DNA of 64,000 bases from Gymnopilus junonius. Taxonomy: Eukaryota > Basidiomycota > Agaricomycetes > Agaricales > Galerinaceae. The translations under genes and the position numbers were made by a program. Each line of letters opens with the position of its first letter. Position 1 is the stretch's first letter. The stretch covers positions 372,001-436,000 of the forward strand of contig JADNYJ010000002.1 of NCBI GenBank assembly GCA_015501075.1, read 5' to 3'. This document shows, one piece after another, positions 34,146 through 46,900 of the stretch. Under the pieces are notes generated by a model that was not told the origin of the DNA, made no database searches, and saw nothing but the letters and a program-made list of their open reading frames with translations.

Positions 34146-37100
34146 CGCGCCTTTCTAGTATTTCCCGTAAGAATGCCTTTATGAATGCGCTTTCAATACC
34201 ACGAACATATCTCACGCGTCATATTGCTAGTTCTACTTCTTCGAATGTACCCGATGAATCAACCCCAGATCCCGCCCCACCCAAAAAGCCAAGGAAGACC
34301 ACCAAGAAATACCTTGATCTTCCAAATGCATATACAAGCCCTACTGGGGCAACTGCCGCTCCTTTAAAAGCTTGGCCTGCCAATGATTTTTCGTTATCGT
34401 TAGAAGAAGAAAGTGTGGCTACTGAAGTTAAGAGGAGACCTCGCAGAGTCTCCTTGAAAAAGGCTGGTGAAGGTGATAACATCTATAAAACGATTGAAAT
34501 GATATCAATTGAGTCATTGGTATAGATCCTGAGGGCAAAATTCGTTCGAAGAAAATATCCAAAGGTGCGCTGCCAATTTCCTGCGGATGCCTAACCAACT
34601 AAATGACATCCAGAAGACAAAGTTGATGAGCAGAGCTCCCAAAAAAAGTCCTCTACCAAGGGTTAGTCCACCGACAATAGACTAAAGCATCATTTGACTC
34701 ACTCACTGCTCCCAAAGTTCCAAAGCCGACAACTTTTCTGTCTCGACAGATTTTGGCAAATCTCAAGCGCTTTCCACATTGCTTACTACTTACAAGAGTT
34801 GGCCAATTTTACGAGGTCAGGAAGGACCTTTTTTTACGTCTCGATCAATTTACCAATTCATAACAGTCTTATTTTGACCAAGCAGTTGAGATATCACACC
34901 TTTTGAATATTAAGCTTACGAGCCGGAAGTGGAACGGTGAGCGTGTAGCTATGTGCGGCTTTCCACTCCTGCACCTTGATAAGCACCTCAAAACGTTGGT
35001 GCAACAAGAACAACGCTTTGTTGCCATGTGCGAAGAATTTTCTGTCCACACGAGCCCAAATTCCAAAGAATTTGAGAGGAGAATCACTCGTATCATAACT
35101 CCAGGAACTCTCATCGATGAGTCCTTTATTATCCCTACAGAAAATAATTACCTCCTTGCGATCAGCACTCCGAGAGTCACCAATGGTATCTCAGAACCTC
35201 TTGGTCTCGCTTGGATAGATGTCTCAACAGGAGAATTTTTCTATAAGCAATGCGAGCTACAAAACCTTCGTGATGAGCTTGCGCGAATTGCGCCTCGAGA
35301 GATTGTACTTGAAGCTTCTTTGAAAGAGCAATTGGACAACCCTATCTACCAAGAATTTATCGAAGGCAAATTCTTAGTTTCATACACGGACCCATTCCTT
35401 TCGAGCTCCGAATCACCCTATGACTTCAACCTAGAAATTTTCCCTCATGCAGAACAACCGACGGTTGCTGTGGGCCTAGAACCAATAGATGGTACTGCAT
35501 CATCAGGAGTACTTGCTGAAAGTCTCCTTGAACCCTCCACTATGCCACAACACTCTTTGGCTGTAAATCTACTGACCAAATTTCTGCGAGAAAACTTGCT
35601 AGAGCATATGCCCGACCTCGACTCGCCGCTTCATGAGAGCACGCAAGATCGCATGCAAATAGATTTGCACACTATCCAAGGTCTTGAAATACGAGAAAGT
35701 AGTGACGGAAGTGCTAAAGGCTCTATGCTTAGCGTCGTCAAACGGACTGTCACGAGCGGCGGTGCACGATTACTGGCGAGGTGGCTTTGTGAGATTTCGT
35801 CATATCTGTTTTTTTTTAAGTATCTCTAATCATTTGTGCAGGTTCTCCAAGCACGTCCATTCAAGAAATAAACTTCCGTCAAAACCTCGTTGCCTTCTTT
35901 CGCAGTCGAGTGCACTTTCGCATGGACGTCTGTGACATTTTAAAGCAAGTAGATGATATTGGTCGCTTATGTCAGAAATTTCTCCTCGGTCGTGCCAGCT
36001 TTGACGATCTCGTGGCTATACGTGCTAATGTCGATCTCTGGGCATCTTTAAAGAAGTGCTGTGATCATGAAAAAAGTCTGGAAAATCTGGAGAAGTCTAG
36101 TGATTTTCAAGTCGACCAGTGGTCTACCATTGATGCTCTATTCCTCCGTCTGACCGACCTTCACAATCTCTCTGATTCAATATCGAAGGCAATAACCACA
36201 GATCCGACCAGCTCAACAGAAGAGCCAGACATGGTCGAAGATGTGCAAAGTGAAAATAATGTGGAGGAGGGATTACACTTCACAGAAAAATCTGACTCAG
36301 GGAAATGGAAAATAAGCCCGCTGTGAGCGTCTAGCCACTGCCATTGGCGTCACTAATTTCTTTTCTCTATCAGCTTTTCAGAAGAGCTCAAGGCGTTGCA
36401 CGATGCCCGCACTGAGTTGCTGAAGCAGAAAGATGACATGGAACAATTTTTACGCCATGAGTATCGTACGAAATATTTCGACATTTTGAGTGTCTATTAC
36501 CTGAAGTCTTTTTTTCAGGTGCTCCCTCATTGACCCTTCGTTCATCTCCTGGCCAAGGAATGTTTATTCACCTTGCTCGGGCAAAGCGCGACAAAAAGAA
36601 GCTAGATAATGATCCCATTTTCTATAGCATCGGAGAAAGCATCACGACGAAGAGTTACATATACAGAGTGAGTAATTGACTGGGCGATATCTACAGAAGT
36701 TGAATACCATTCGTCAGGACTGGTCTGAACTCGGTAATAAAATAGCAGAGACGGAACTCTCAATTGCAGTGTCAGAGAAGCAGGCATTTGAGCTACTCAG
36801 GCTTGGGGTTAGTTCGTTTATAACTCAAACATCATTCATGTCGTTAAACTTCTAGGAAGGTTGTGGAACACGCCCATCAACTGCGTAAAAATGCACAAGT
36901 GATTGATGAGCTTGACGTGGCTATGTCATTTGCTGTTCTGGCGGAGCAAATGAACTTTGTTCGACCTGAAGTAGTAGACGAGTAAGTTGTCACTGTTGTC
37001 CTCTACAGTACATCCTAACGTACCTGACCCTTCCGCAAATAAGCGGGTCTTACCATGTTGTGAATGGTAGGCACCCATCCGTTGAAATGGGACTTCTCTC

Positions 37101-37922
37101 GCTGGGCCGCCAATTCGCTCCAAATACTGTGGAAATGGTTTCGTCCTCCAGTCTACATCTCATAACTGGTCCCAATATGGCAGGGAAATCGACACTACTA
37201 CGCCAAACTGCGTTAATAGCAATTCTAGCTCAAGTTGGGTCTTGTGTGCCTGCAGATTATGCGCGGATTGGCATTGTCGACAAACTATTCTCAAGAATCG
37301 GAGCCAAAGACGACCTTTTCCGTGATAGAAGTACGTTTATGGTCGAAATGCTTGAAACAGCCGACATCCTTCGTCGCGCCACAGACAAGAGTCTTGTGAG
37401 TATCACTTCCTAAATTTTGAACCCCAAGCTAAAGGATCACTAGGTCATTATGGATGAAGTAGGGCGAGGCACGACTGTAAAGGATGGCCTAGCTATTGCC
37501 TTCGCAACTATTCACCATCTCGTGACGTCTAACAAATGCCGTTGTCTCTTTGCAACCCATTTCCACGAATTGACCGATATGGTTGGTAACTCAGAAGGTG
37601 TGCATGGCACTGGGCTCTTCCACAATGTACACTTCTATTGTAGTGACGTGGATGAAGTTGGAGTACGTCCCATGCTCCTCTTGCACGTTTGACAAATTTT
37701 GATCAGTATTTGTAGGAGGGTCATTTCACTTATTCGCACAGGCTTCGGCCTGGCATTAATCGCGACAGCCATGGTCTCAAGGTTGCTCGACTCGCAGGGA
37801 TTCCATCATCAGCTATAGACGTGGCCGCCAACACTTTGTCCTGGCTGAAGGGGCACGGATTGAGTAGCGTAGGGCAAGAGAACGGTGATTTTTTTAGGAG
37901 TATTTTAGAATCCAGGTTCTAG
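34136..37922 (+). CDS. MSH1: Mitochondrial DNA mismatch-repair protein MutS homologue 1
   Basis: Mitochondrial MutS ATPase that recognises mismatches and keeps mtDNA stable. The N-terminus ([19 protein letters not shown]) is basic and lacks acidic residues, as in a presequence. The mismatch-reading motif is intact in [17 protein letters not shown] (Phe-Tyr-Glu), with an intron right after the Glu codon. The connector, lever and clamp regions follow ([31 protein letters not shown]). The ATPase has Walker A in [36 protein letters not shown], Walker B in [17 protein letters not shown] and the His switch in [10 protein letters not shown]. At least a dozen introns. The C-terminus ends SILESRF at 37922, only 26 bases from the ACO2 stop on the other strand. 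Confidence 0.92.
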
Positions 37923-37948
37923 TTCGACTGATATTGGTGATTTCCATT

Positions 37949-40900
37949 TTATATCTTGGTAGATCTAATATGGTTAAGTGCAGAACCCGCCTTGAGCCAC
38001 TTCAATTGATCCAACGACATGGTATGTTTCGTTGGAATTTCGAAGACAGTGCCATCGCGCTTCGTAACTTTGACCACAATGCATGAACCTGGTTTATCCG
38101 CGAAGACATCCGATAGCCCAATAGTTTCTAACGTGTCTCCGGACCCAATTCTTGAGTAATCGTCTTTATCGACGAGCCATAATGGAAGAATTCCTTGTTT
38201 CTGAAATGACGTGCTCGTGAACAAGTGGCGGAAATGCGTTCAAACTGAGCTTACCTTCAGATTCGTTTCATGAATGCGAGCAAAAGACCTCGCCAGGATC
38301 ATCGCACATCCTGGTGACATAAGAAGGCAATAGAATAGTAATCATCAGAACTAACGTACCATAGAAACGAGGTTGAAGAGCAGCATGTTCCCTGGCACTA
38401 CCCTCGCCATAGTTATCGTCCACAATGAGGGCCCAAGGCTGTTCTCGATCCCTGAAGCGCTTGGCGATTTCCGGGATGGTGCCAGATGTATTCGTATCTC
38501 GATCAAATGCAACATTCATTTCCCCTCCCTCATCGTTGGTGGCCTATAATGCAAATCAATATTTTACTTCAGCATCAACAAAGTAGAAACCCACTGTTAT
38601 TACTACGCAAAAATAGGTCAGAAAGAGTCAAACTATGGAGGCTACTACTTACATAGGTTCTCAGATATGTTTGTCAAATGTCCTTTGTATTTCAACCACG
38701 GGCCCTGACGATGACGCAGAAGTGAGCGGGTGATGAACATTTACAAGTGACTCCGTCACTTACAGCAGCAGATATGTGGTCAGTTGTGCATTTCCCTCTG
38801 ACACGAAGAAGAACCTTCATAATCGGCAGCTCCAGATCTTGGTCCGCATCACTAAAATGGCTTCTGAAGGGTTCCAAGGCTTCTAGCCTCTGGGAATTCT
38901 TCTTGATGACCACTTCGACCTCGGGCTGAGGGACAGGTGTAGGTGCAGGGTAATACGATTTATCGCCGACAGTGAAGCCATTTGTGGGTAAATCTTGTCC
39001 GGAAGGGGGGGTAAACTTGAACATATCGCCCGAAGGAAGTGTTATGGAATCGGTGAGAGGATTGAAAGAAAGCTTTCCGGAAAATGCCATAGCTGTAACA
39101 ATAGTAGGAGAAGCTAGGAAATTCATGGTTTTACTGTTGCCGTCGTTTCTAGACTTGAAGTTACGATTAAAGCTAGTTAAGATAGCTACCAAGAATGAAT
39201 GTTGTTTTAATTTTTTTTTTTTAAATTGACATGGCTTCGTACCGTTGTCCTCGCCTTTTTTGTCCGTACGATTCCACTGTACAGATTGATGAAAAATAAT
39301 GAAATCGGAAAATGGTCGTGTGACTGACCTGTCCAATACAGGGCCCGCAAGCATTGGCAAGTACAAGAGCCCCTACACCTTCAAGAGTGGAAATGACGTT
39401 GTCCCGTTCCATGGTGGCACGAATCTGCTCTGAACCCGGCGTGCAGAGGAAAGGAACCTCGATTAATGCGATCATTATCGTCACAATGGCAATTCAAAGG
39501 TCAGGATGATTACCTTAGTAGTTAAACCAACGGCCTTTGCTTGCTTTGCCAGGTCAGCCACACTAGTCTGGAGGACAGTCAGCCTCTAGGCTCCTGACTC
39601 CAGAGCAGCCTTACCATGTCTTCATAGGAACTATTTGTACATGATCCAATGAGGCCAGCAGAAATTTCATCTTGCCACCCTTGTTCTTGGATAAATTTAC
39701 CAAACTGAGATACAGGGGTTGCAAGATCAGGAGTAAATGGGCCATTTATGGTGGGTTCAAGGTCTGAAAGGTTCTGGTGAAAATGATTGATGAACCAATA
39801 AAAATACTGGAATGCACGAAAATCCACGCACAATTTCTATCACTTCGTCATATTCAGCTCCCTTGTCAGCAATTAAGAATCCCTGAATCGCTGCTTTATC
39901 TGCAGCATCTGCCACAGCAGAGCGACCTGTTGCCTTGAGATAGTCTCGCATGTTTGAAGAGTATGGGAAAGTTGAAGTGGTTGCCCCCACTTCCGCCCCC
40001 ATATTGGCAATAGTGGCCAATCCTTTACAAGCCGTCAGTCAATTTACCAAAATGCGAGGGGGTGCTCCCCACCTGTACAAGACTGCGATGCAACCCCGGG
40101 ACCAAAATATTCCAAGATGCTGCCTGTACCCCCCTGATTTACAATCACGATAAGGTCTTCAAAACACTCTTGTCTATCGTTCCATCACGCACCCTGACAG
40201 TCAACTTTCCAGCAAGGTGCAGAATTAAATCTTTCGGGGTTGTCCATCCACTTAATTTACCAGTCAGGTGAACCCCTAGAACGATGTCAGTGTTCTCGAA
40301 CGAAGTCCTGGGAAGACACTGACCAATGATATTCGGTGCCTTCAGTTCCCATGGTGTTCCTGTCATTGCATCAACCGCGTCGGCACCTCCAACGCCAATT
40401 GCGAGCATTCCAAGTCCGCCAGCATTGGGAGTGTGCGAGTCTGCCTACCAGTCAATTCGGAAAATATTTCGAACAGCGAGTATTCCCTACCCGTTCCTAA
40501 CCTAGTGTCCTCGGTAAATGAAAGAAAATAATCACGGCATCTTGAAGTCACTCACATCAGCATTCCCGGTGCTGCATAATTCTCCAGAACAATTTGATGT
40601 ATGATGCCTGAACCGGGCCTCCAAAATTCAATACCATATTTCTGAGCAGCACTTTGCAAGAAGTCGAAGACTTCTTGATTAGTGACGACCGAGCGCTATA
40701 GATTTGTAAGAATAAGCTTAAAAAGGGAGTGAATGTATAGACCTTTAGGTCAGAATCCGCGCCATCGAAAGCTTGGATGAGATGATCGCAATGAATGCTT
40801 GTCGGAACTGCACACTGCACTAAACTGGCACTCATAAACTGCAACCTATTTACTGTTAAGTCTCCGGGTGCATACAGACTTGTGAGTAGCTCACAGGGCC

Positions 40901-41242
40901 ATCCTATAGTGATTTATCAGATAAAGTAGAATAATGGGCGTCAGATTATTCTTACTGGGCAGACGCATCTTGCATGGCGACTCTCTCCGGATGCAATTGC
41001 AAGTAAGCGTCTCCTCTTATTCTTCCGCTTCCGGAAAAAGAGGAATCTGGGTCAACGACATGACTATAGAGAATCTTCTCGGCAAGAGTCAACGGTCTAT
41101 TGAGATACTTGCGGACATTTTCTAAATTTTGGAGGAGTTTCTCGTACGGGGGTGTAATGGACGAGCAATCTTTCTCGTACGATACGTGTGTGGCAAAAGA
41201 GCGGGCATGACGAGATATTCGCCTGAATAATCGAGGCAACAT
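37949..41242 (-). CDS. ACO2: Mitochondrial aconitase, ACO2 type
   Basis: [4Fe-4S] hydratase of mitochondria. The ACO2 branch, in yeasts, dehydrates homocitrate in lysine synthesis, while ACO1 serves the TCA cycle; assignment to ACO2 is by overall similarity as I recall it. The presequence is [16 protein letters not shown]. Then come [60 protein letters not shown] and [17 protein letters not shown]. Cluster ligands are Cys in [15 protein letters not shown] and two Cys in [11 protein letters not shown]. The substrate-binding C-terminal domain has [33 protein letters not shown] and [19 protein letters not shown], ending [14 protein letters not shown]. More than ten short introns. The gene converges on MSH1 and diverges from the next gene across 297 bases. 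Confidence 0.88.
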
Positions 41243-41539
41243 CCTCGATAGTCGAGTCGAACGACGAAGAACTTGAACGGCACATTCAATTTTCTATTTT
41301 CATCCAAATTCGGCGATCGCGATTGGCTTTGCCGCTTACGTTACATGCTGTTACATGATCATGAGACACACGCCCCCAAAGCGAGACAGTGTGAGATCGT
41401 TAGATATTCACCGACTCGACTGGCTCACTCGAAAAATCCCCTCTTCGCGGTTTTCCATTGCTCCCCAACTCATCCCCATCGACGAGTTACTTACTTGCGC
41501 TTTCTTACTACCACCTCTCGTGAACTGTTTTTTGCCGCC

Positions 41540-42505
41540 ATGGATCCTGCTTATCTGAAAAAGAGTGAGTGGCGCCCGTCGTTCCTCTTCGTTACCAGTG
41601 CTGAGCGTTTCCCGCAGAGATCGTCGACCTGAGCGAGGAAGAGCTCATTACCCTCGGGTTCCTGGGCGAAAGTGAGCTGCTTCGTCATTACACACGTCCA
41701 TCTCCCACTTATGATTGTCCGTCCACCTTGTAGACGTTGCTCCGGGTGTCAAAGCCATGGTCGAAAAAGTGAGGGCTAACCCCGTGCACCTTGGCAGTAA
41801 GTCTCTCCATCTTCTTTCTTGCGCGTTTCAGTTCCCACGTACTCACATCTTTTTGCGTTTTCAGCCGTGACCTGCTTCATGGTCGACTGTCTCAATCGCA
41901 GGTACTCAGCCCAGGCTCCCCCACAAGACCCTGTGGGCTCTCCTACATTTCCCACATTTCCCACCGCTCCCACCATCAGCGAGGCCGATAGCCTTTACTC
42001 GCAGCTCAGTAACGACTCAGACGCCCTCACCGTCGTCGCCCCCGACCTGATCTCCAAGTTCGAGATGAACTTCTGGTATCACGGCATCTCCGGCAACCCT
42101 CCCAAACTCATGTGGCGTTCCGATCTCGAGACCAACCCCTTCCCCATCCCCGCACCTGGAGCTCGCTTCTTCAAAATCCCCACCAAGACTGCTCACGGTG
42201 TCTTCGGTACGCCGCTCAACGCCGTGTGGGATACCGTCGCTCCTCAGATCCTGGCATCGATGAAGGCCCACGGCCTCAAGTACTCCGCGCTTACGACAGT
42301 TCGCTTCTCGACCGTCGAGGACGGCAAGGAGGAAACTTTTGGCCCAGTCGTTGTGTGGATCGCCGTTCGTCCCAACACCACCAACGCTGGGGCTGTTCGC
42401 GATGCCACGCCCGACATCCTTCACATCCTCGCTGACGCCCAGATCACCGATGTCGTCGTCGAGTGGTACGAAGGGTCGGTCAAAAGGCTGGCCGGCCCGC
42501 TGTAG
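41540..42505 (+). CDS. Conserved basidiomycete-type protein of unknown function
   Basis: No family name can be given. Four exons join cleanly: MDPAYLKK, then KIVDLSEEELITLGFLGE, then NVAPGVKAMVEKVRANPVHLG, then a long last exon from TVTCFMVDCLNRRYSAQAPP. The last exon includes KFEMNFWYHGISGNPPKL, ETNPFPIPAPGARFFKIP, AHGVFGTPLNAVWDTVAPQI and the C-terminal ITDVVVEWYEGSVKRLAGPL. The protein is about 265 residues, soluble-looking, without signal peptide or membrane span. I have an impression of similar proteins of unknown role in other agaricomycetes, which I cannot check. GC content is high and introns are standard, so it is likely a real gene. Confidence 0.75.
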
Positions 42506-43330
42506 ATCTGCAGGAAAGTCTTGCAGTACTGCATGGCAGTCGCGTCCTCGCGGCATAAGTCAACCCACATTTGGTTGGGATCGACGGTGGGATGGACCTC
42601 TTTTCTCCACCTAAAAGAGCAAAAGACGCACGTCAGTCTGAAGTCGTGGCAGACAGGAACAGCATGCAGCACGTACTCGTCACATATACTAATAGCCAGA
42701 GCTCGATCACGTTGCGCCTTTGTCGATTTGAGGACGTTCTGTATTTCGAGAGTCCGCCCCTCCGCACAGTCCGCACGTCCGCACTTGGTTGCTTACACAA
42801 CAATCACGCCTGCCGTGCCACACCCATATTCATTGCCCCCAGAGTCTCTCGTTCTCCCTATTTAGTATCCAAGGCAGCTTTAATATGTAAATGGCATATA
42901 TATATAATTTATAATTTATCTGTTCTTATAAGTTGGAAATCAACATGAAAACTGAAGTGTGTTAATGCCGCGTGCACATTTGAGAAAAAAAAAATGTTTT
43001 ATACCGATAACTTCGAGGTGATACATGTATTACCATGGGTGATAGGGCACAAAAATTTGGATCAAATGCATTTTGTTCTGCCATCCCACCCTGACACTCC
43101 AGACAGATGCATCGCTGGAGGCCGTTGAGTGCAGTTCTGCCCGCTAAGTTGCAACCTGAGATCAACGTTGACAAACCGTCACAAGCCTTTCAAAAATTCT
43201 TGCTTAATTAATATATTTATATAATACCGGTACCTGTCAAAAAACCACAAAGGCGGGCAAAAGACATCCACAAAATCTCTTGTATTTTGCGGTCAAAACG
43301 CAGGCGATGCGTCGAGGACAGGGTGACGCG
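42506..43330. other. Poorly resolved region with a 25-bp inverted duplication
   Basis: The first 330 bases after the stop at 42505 are GC-rich and hold overlapping short frames on both strands, none convincing. From about 42890 the sequence becomes AT-rich with an A-run near 42987. Bases 42741-42765 are a perfect inverted copy of 43386-43410, which lies inside the small ORF to the right. Confidence 0.5.
42741..42765 (+). repeat. Left arm of a 25-bp perfect inverted duplication
   Basis: Identical, on the opposite strand, to 43386-43410. Similarity extends a little further left (both arms have GAGGAYGTTC just before), so this looks like a decayed duplicate of part of the small ORF at 43331-43573. 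Confidence 0.7.
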
Positions 43331-43573
43331 CTAATCACGAGAGGTGACAGCCACGATCGTCACATCCGCTTTGGGATATTTGTCAGCGGAGGGGCGGACT
43401 CTCGAAATACGGAAATACACGGAACATCCTCCGTCTTGGGTGCCGCGTGCGTGACTCTCGAACACCTTGGCAGATAGTGCTTTCAAAGCAACAGTTCGTC
43501 CAGAGAAGAATGATGGCTTGGATGATTTGGGCGTTGATGACGAGACACTGTCTTTCCCTTTCTTAGCCGGCAT
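43331..43573 (-). CDS. Small lysine/serine-rich ORF of unknown function
   Basis: An 80-residue frame starting MPAKKGKDSVSSSTPKSS at 43573 and continuing through FFSGRTVALKALSAKVFES to RPSADKYPKADVTIVAVTSRD. The same frame is open far upstream to 43888, but the N-terminal part reads as non-coding. The basic start would suit a nuclear or ribosome-associated peptide, but I recognise no family. An intron beginning GTGTTC or GTATTT near 43470-43410 cannot be excluded. A fragment of it (ISRVRPSA) recurs inverted at 42741-42765. This may be a gene, or a piece of a decayed element. Confidence 0.35.
   Translation of the reverse strand: MPAKKGKDSVSSSTPKSSKPSFFSGRTVALKALSAKVFESHARGTQDGGCSVYFRISRVRPSADKYPKADVTIVAVTSRD
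43386..43410 (-). repeat. Right arm of a 25-bp perfect inverted duplication
   Basis: Reverse complement of 42741-42765. It encodes part of RISRVRPSA in the small minus-strand ORF. Confidence 0.7.
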
Positions 43574-43954
43574 AGTCAGTGGTGGTGGTGTACTAGGTAG
43601 GTGTTGTCGAGAGTCGAGAAAAGAGCAAGGGTGGGAGGGGAGTTTGGGGAGGTTAGCAAGCTCAGCGTGAAAAGTGGCTCGCCTTTTATCTCCCTCGCCT
43701 GCAGCGTCATCTTTTCGTCCAAAACGACTTATCAACACTGCCAAAAGGGTCGGGGAGACAGGCCACTGCGGATCAAAAACGGTCGGACAAAACGGAGTGG
43801 GGTGCCGGCCATTGGTCACGTGGCCAGCCTGATTTGTCAGAGCACTTGTGCCAGCGGTGTAATAATTCGCTGCTTCGTACATACCCAAACTGCTTTATTT
43901 AATTCCAAGTGAACAGGAGGAGTACATGAGCTACTTGACCGGCTCAACTTGCTT
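43574..43954. other. Intergenic region upstream of the small ORF
   Basis: GC-rich in its lower half and without family motifs. It lies between the beta-glucosidase stop and the small ORF start, both on the minus strand. Confidence 0.4.
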
Positions 43955-46900
43955 TTAGTTTGTAATAGAGCCGGTCAGACGGATATCCCTACTACTAGCG
44001 CCAATTAAAATACCAGTCTGACCGCCCGGTATCTGCCAGTGTTGGTTGACAACGTCCCAGATTGACAAATCAAACCGCGAAAGCTGCATAGTCACATTTT
44101 GTGTCTGTCCAGGGTTTAAGAAGATGCTGTCAAATCCTTTCAAGGTTTTAGGAGGCGAATTAGTTGACGTGGGAAACGATAGGTATAACTGTGGAATCTG
44201 GCGACACTTGGTCAGAATGGCGCACAGGTGCAATACGGGGTGGCCTACTTCATGACCCGCGACTGCACCGGTGTTTGTTAGAGAGAAAGAAACAGTAACG
44301 ACCTTGGTATGAAGCCTGTTATAAGAGCACGTCAATAAAGGTGACAGACATTTTCGCGAATATGGCCTACCAAGGATCAAGAGACGAGCCTGGTCCGGTC
44401 GGTGCTACGCCTCCGCCTGATGAGCCTGTGACCTGAAGATTCGAATAGCTGAAGGTTGTGTAGGATAGCCCAAACCCATATTCAAACCTCGGGGCAATAT
44501 TTGCCTGGTCGAAGTGTCTGTAGTCTATAAAGATGCCTTCATTGTACGGAATTTGTACCGTTGATTGACTGGTCGTGGTCACCAATTGTACAGGATAATC
44601 TGTTGCGCTTTTCGCTATCGTGTACGGAAGCCTCCCGCTGGAAAGCAGCTTTACGTGATACGAAGCAATGGACAACACTGACAATACCTTGGATTATATG
44701 CGCCATATAAGACATCTACCAGTGCATTACCTTTGATGACGTATGAGTACAGTGCGGAAGATTAAAAGGGCAGTACTCTTCCTACCAGCTTCTTGCCCAG
44801 GAAGTCCACTCCAGACCTGTAAAGACAGTTACGAACTTCACTTGGCACATGGTCCAGCACCGACAACTCACCACAGCCGTCACTAAAATAGCGAATCAGA
44901 GCTGTTTATTCCTAATTTGATAGATGACACACCATTGGCATTACTGATCCAAGGTTCCATTATAATGGGACCGACGCTGTTCACTACCACGATTGTGTGA
45001 GAATTAGCGCTAGCAACTGCGGCCACCAGCGCATCCTGCATGATTTTAAGATTAAGGCGCCAGCTCATAGACGGCGTGCGTAATCACCCCGCCATGCCAG
45101 GCTTGCAAATTGTTACGATCACCAGCATTCCCTAGGGATGTCCTCTTAGTAATTATTTTGATATATGGAATTTTAAATTTGAAGCCCTACCCTCGACTGT
45201 AATGTAGCCTTCACCGGAATCAGCTACGAAATCATTAGTTGGATGACATGGAAATAGGTTTTTGCAGATACCTGTGATGAAGACAAGGGCGACGTCTTTC
45301 CCCGCTGCGGCTTTAGCAGCACTATTGAGATCAGTGTCGCTCAGGGACGAAGACACTACAGTATTATCAGCTGCAGCTCTCTTTGTAATTGAGTCAATGG
45401 GCTGTACCGAGGTTGAGTGAAAGCCTAGGGAAACAAAAGTAAAAACGCACAGCAATGAGGTAAGGGAAGTCAGCTGTCCCGCTGCCCCAGCCTTTGCAAA
45501 ATTAACTCTCGGAGTCCTACAGGACAGGCAGGCATCGGAGCTCACCGAGGGCAAGAACACCATCATCCCCTCCCCTGTCAGTGTATCTAAACATTGTTTT
45601 AGCCTGGATTATTTAAAAGCATTTAAAAGAGGTTACCCGTTTGGTCCCCGGGAGCTATTGCTTGCACCATTGCCAATGACACCAATGCTTTTGGGGGTTT
45701 TCAATGGCAGTATATTACCCACGTTTTTAAGAAGGACAGCGGATGCAGCCCCTATATCTCGAATAACACTAGATAGATTGCATCTGAACGTTAGAAATCC
45801 AGGGACGATACACCTGGAATAGCTTGCTTTTTATGATCAGCCTGCACATTGACGTGCGTATTGACCCCGGCGTTCAAGTTCCATGCATCGAAATTTACTG
45901 CCGGAAAACCACTATCCTGCCCGGTGAGATACCTGTAGAGTTGACATTAGTGAAACGTGCCATATTTGTCAATGGAACTAATAAACCAAGCTGCCAGAAT
46001 ACGGGTGGCCATGTCCTACAGTGGGATATGAATAACAGGAGAAACGGAAGGAGATTGAAAGATAGACGAACAGTGATGCGAGCTTGAGACACAGATCCAG
46101 ACTGCACTGCTGATACTAAAGCGCTACCAAAATAGGTTGTGCCTACAATCAGGTATAAGAGCGAGATAATTTATCATGAAGACGGGAGTCCACATACCAG
46201 ACCCAAGAGTAATATCGCCTGTGACACATTCAGTTGGGATCACTGACGGAAAATAAATTGGATGCACCTGGCATAGTCATCTTCGAGGGCTTAGTGATCA
46301 ACACGTAATATGGTAATATAGGGACGTACATCTAAGCCACTGTTCACGGACAACGTGGAGTGCTATAAAGTTTTCTCAGTACCTTTGTCTTCTATATCTC
46401 AGACCTCGCGGCTTACCGTAGCCGACCAGTCTGAAAAACGTTACAATTAAGGGCGACCAAATCCTCGACAGCGATCTCTATTCATACCTGACATGACGTC
46501 TGTGTGTGTGTGTATATTGATGGATTTCAAGAACATATTTTCACTTACATCCGGGGAAGCCGAATTCTCCCTTTAATATTCCGTTCAGCATTTTGTCGTT
46601 TTCACAAGCCCAACTCCCATTAACTTTGCAACGTTAACGTCGACCGTGTACGCACAAGTTGGATTACGCACTCTGGTCTATCCAAAAAGTGATCAAAACA
46701 TGCTATGGAAGTCAATGAATGCTTATAATACTCACTGTAACTACACATCACAGATGCCACGTTTGCCTGCACGCTACGCAAAAACTGGTGGTTTTCGCCT
46801 CAGAGATATCAGTAACATCAGCGGTTGTCTTACCGGAAGCGAATAAAGCTCATGTTGCTGCATGAAGATGAAACATCAATGATTAATAGTATGGAAGGAA

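Noticed and set aside
42017..42556. 179-residue minus-strand frame opposite the unknown protein at 41540-42505
   Set aside because: The plus-strand frame joins three upstream exons in phase and is the better candidate; the antisense frame has no start context or splicing support.
42421..42672. Minus-strand frame reading RWRKEVHPTVDPNQMWVD
   Set aside because: It looked protein-like at first, but it overlaps the 3' coding end of the plus-strand gene, is short, and matches no family I recognise.
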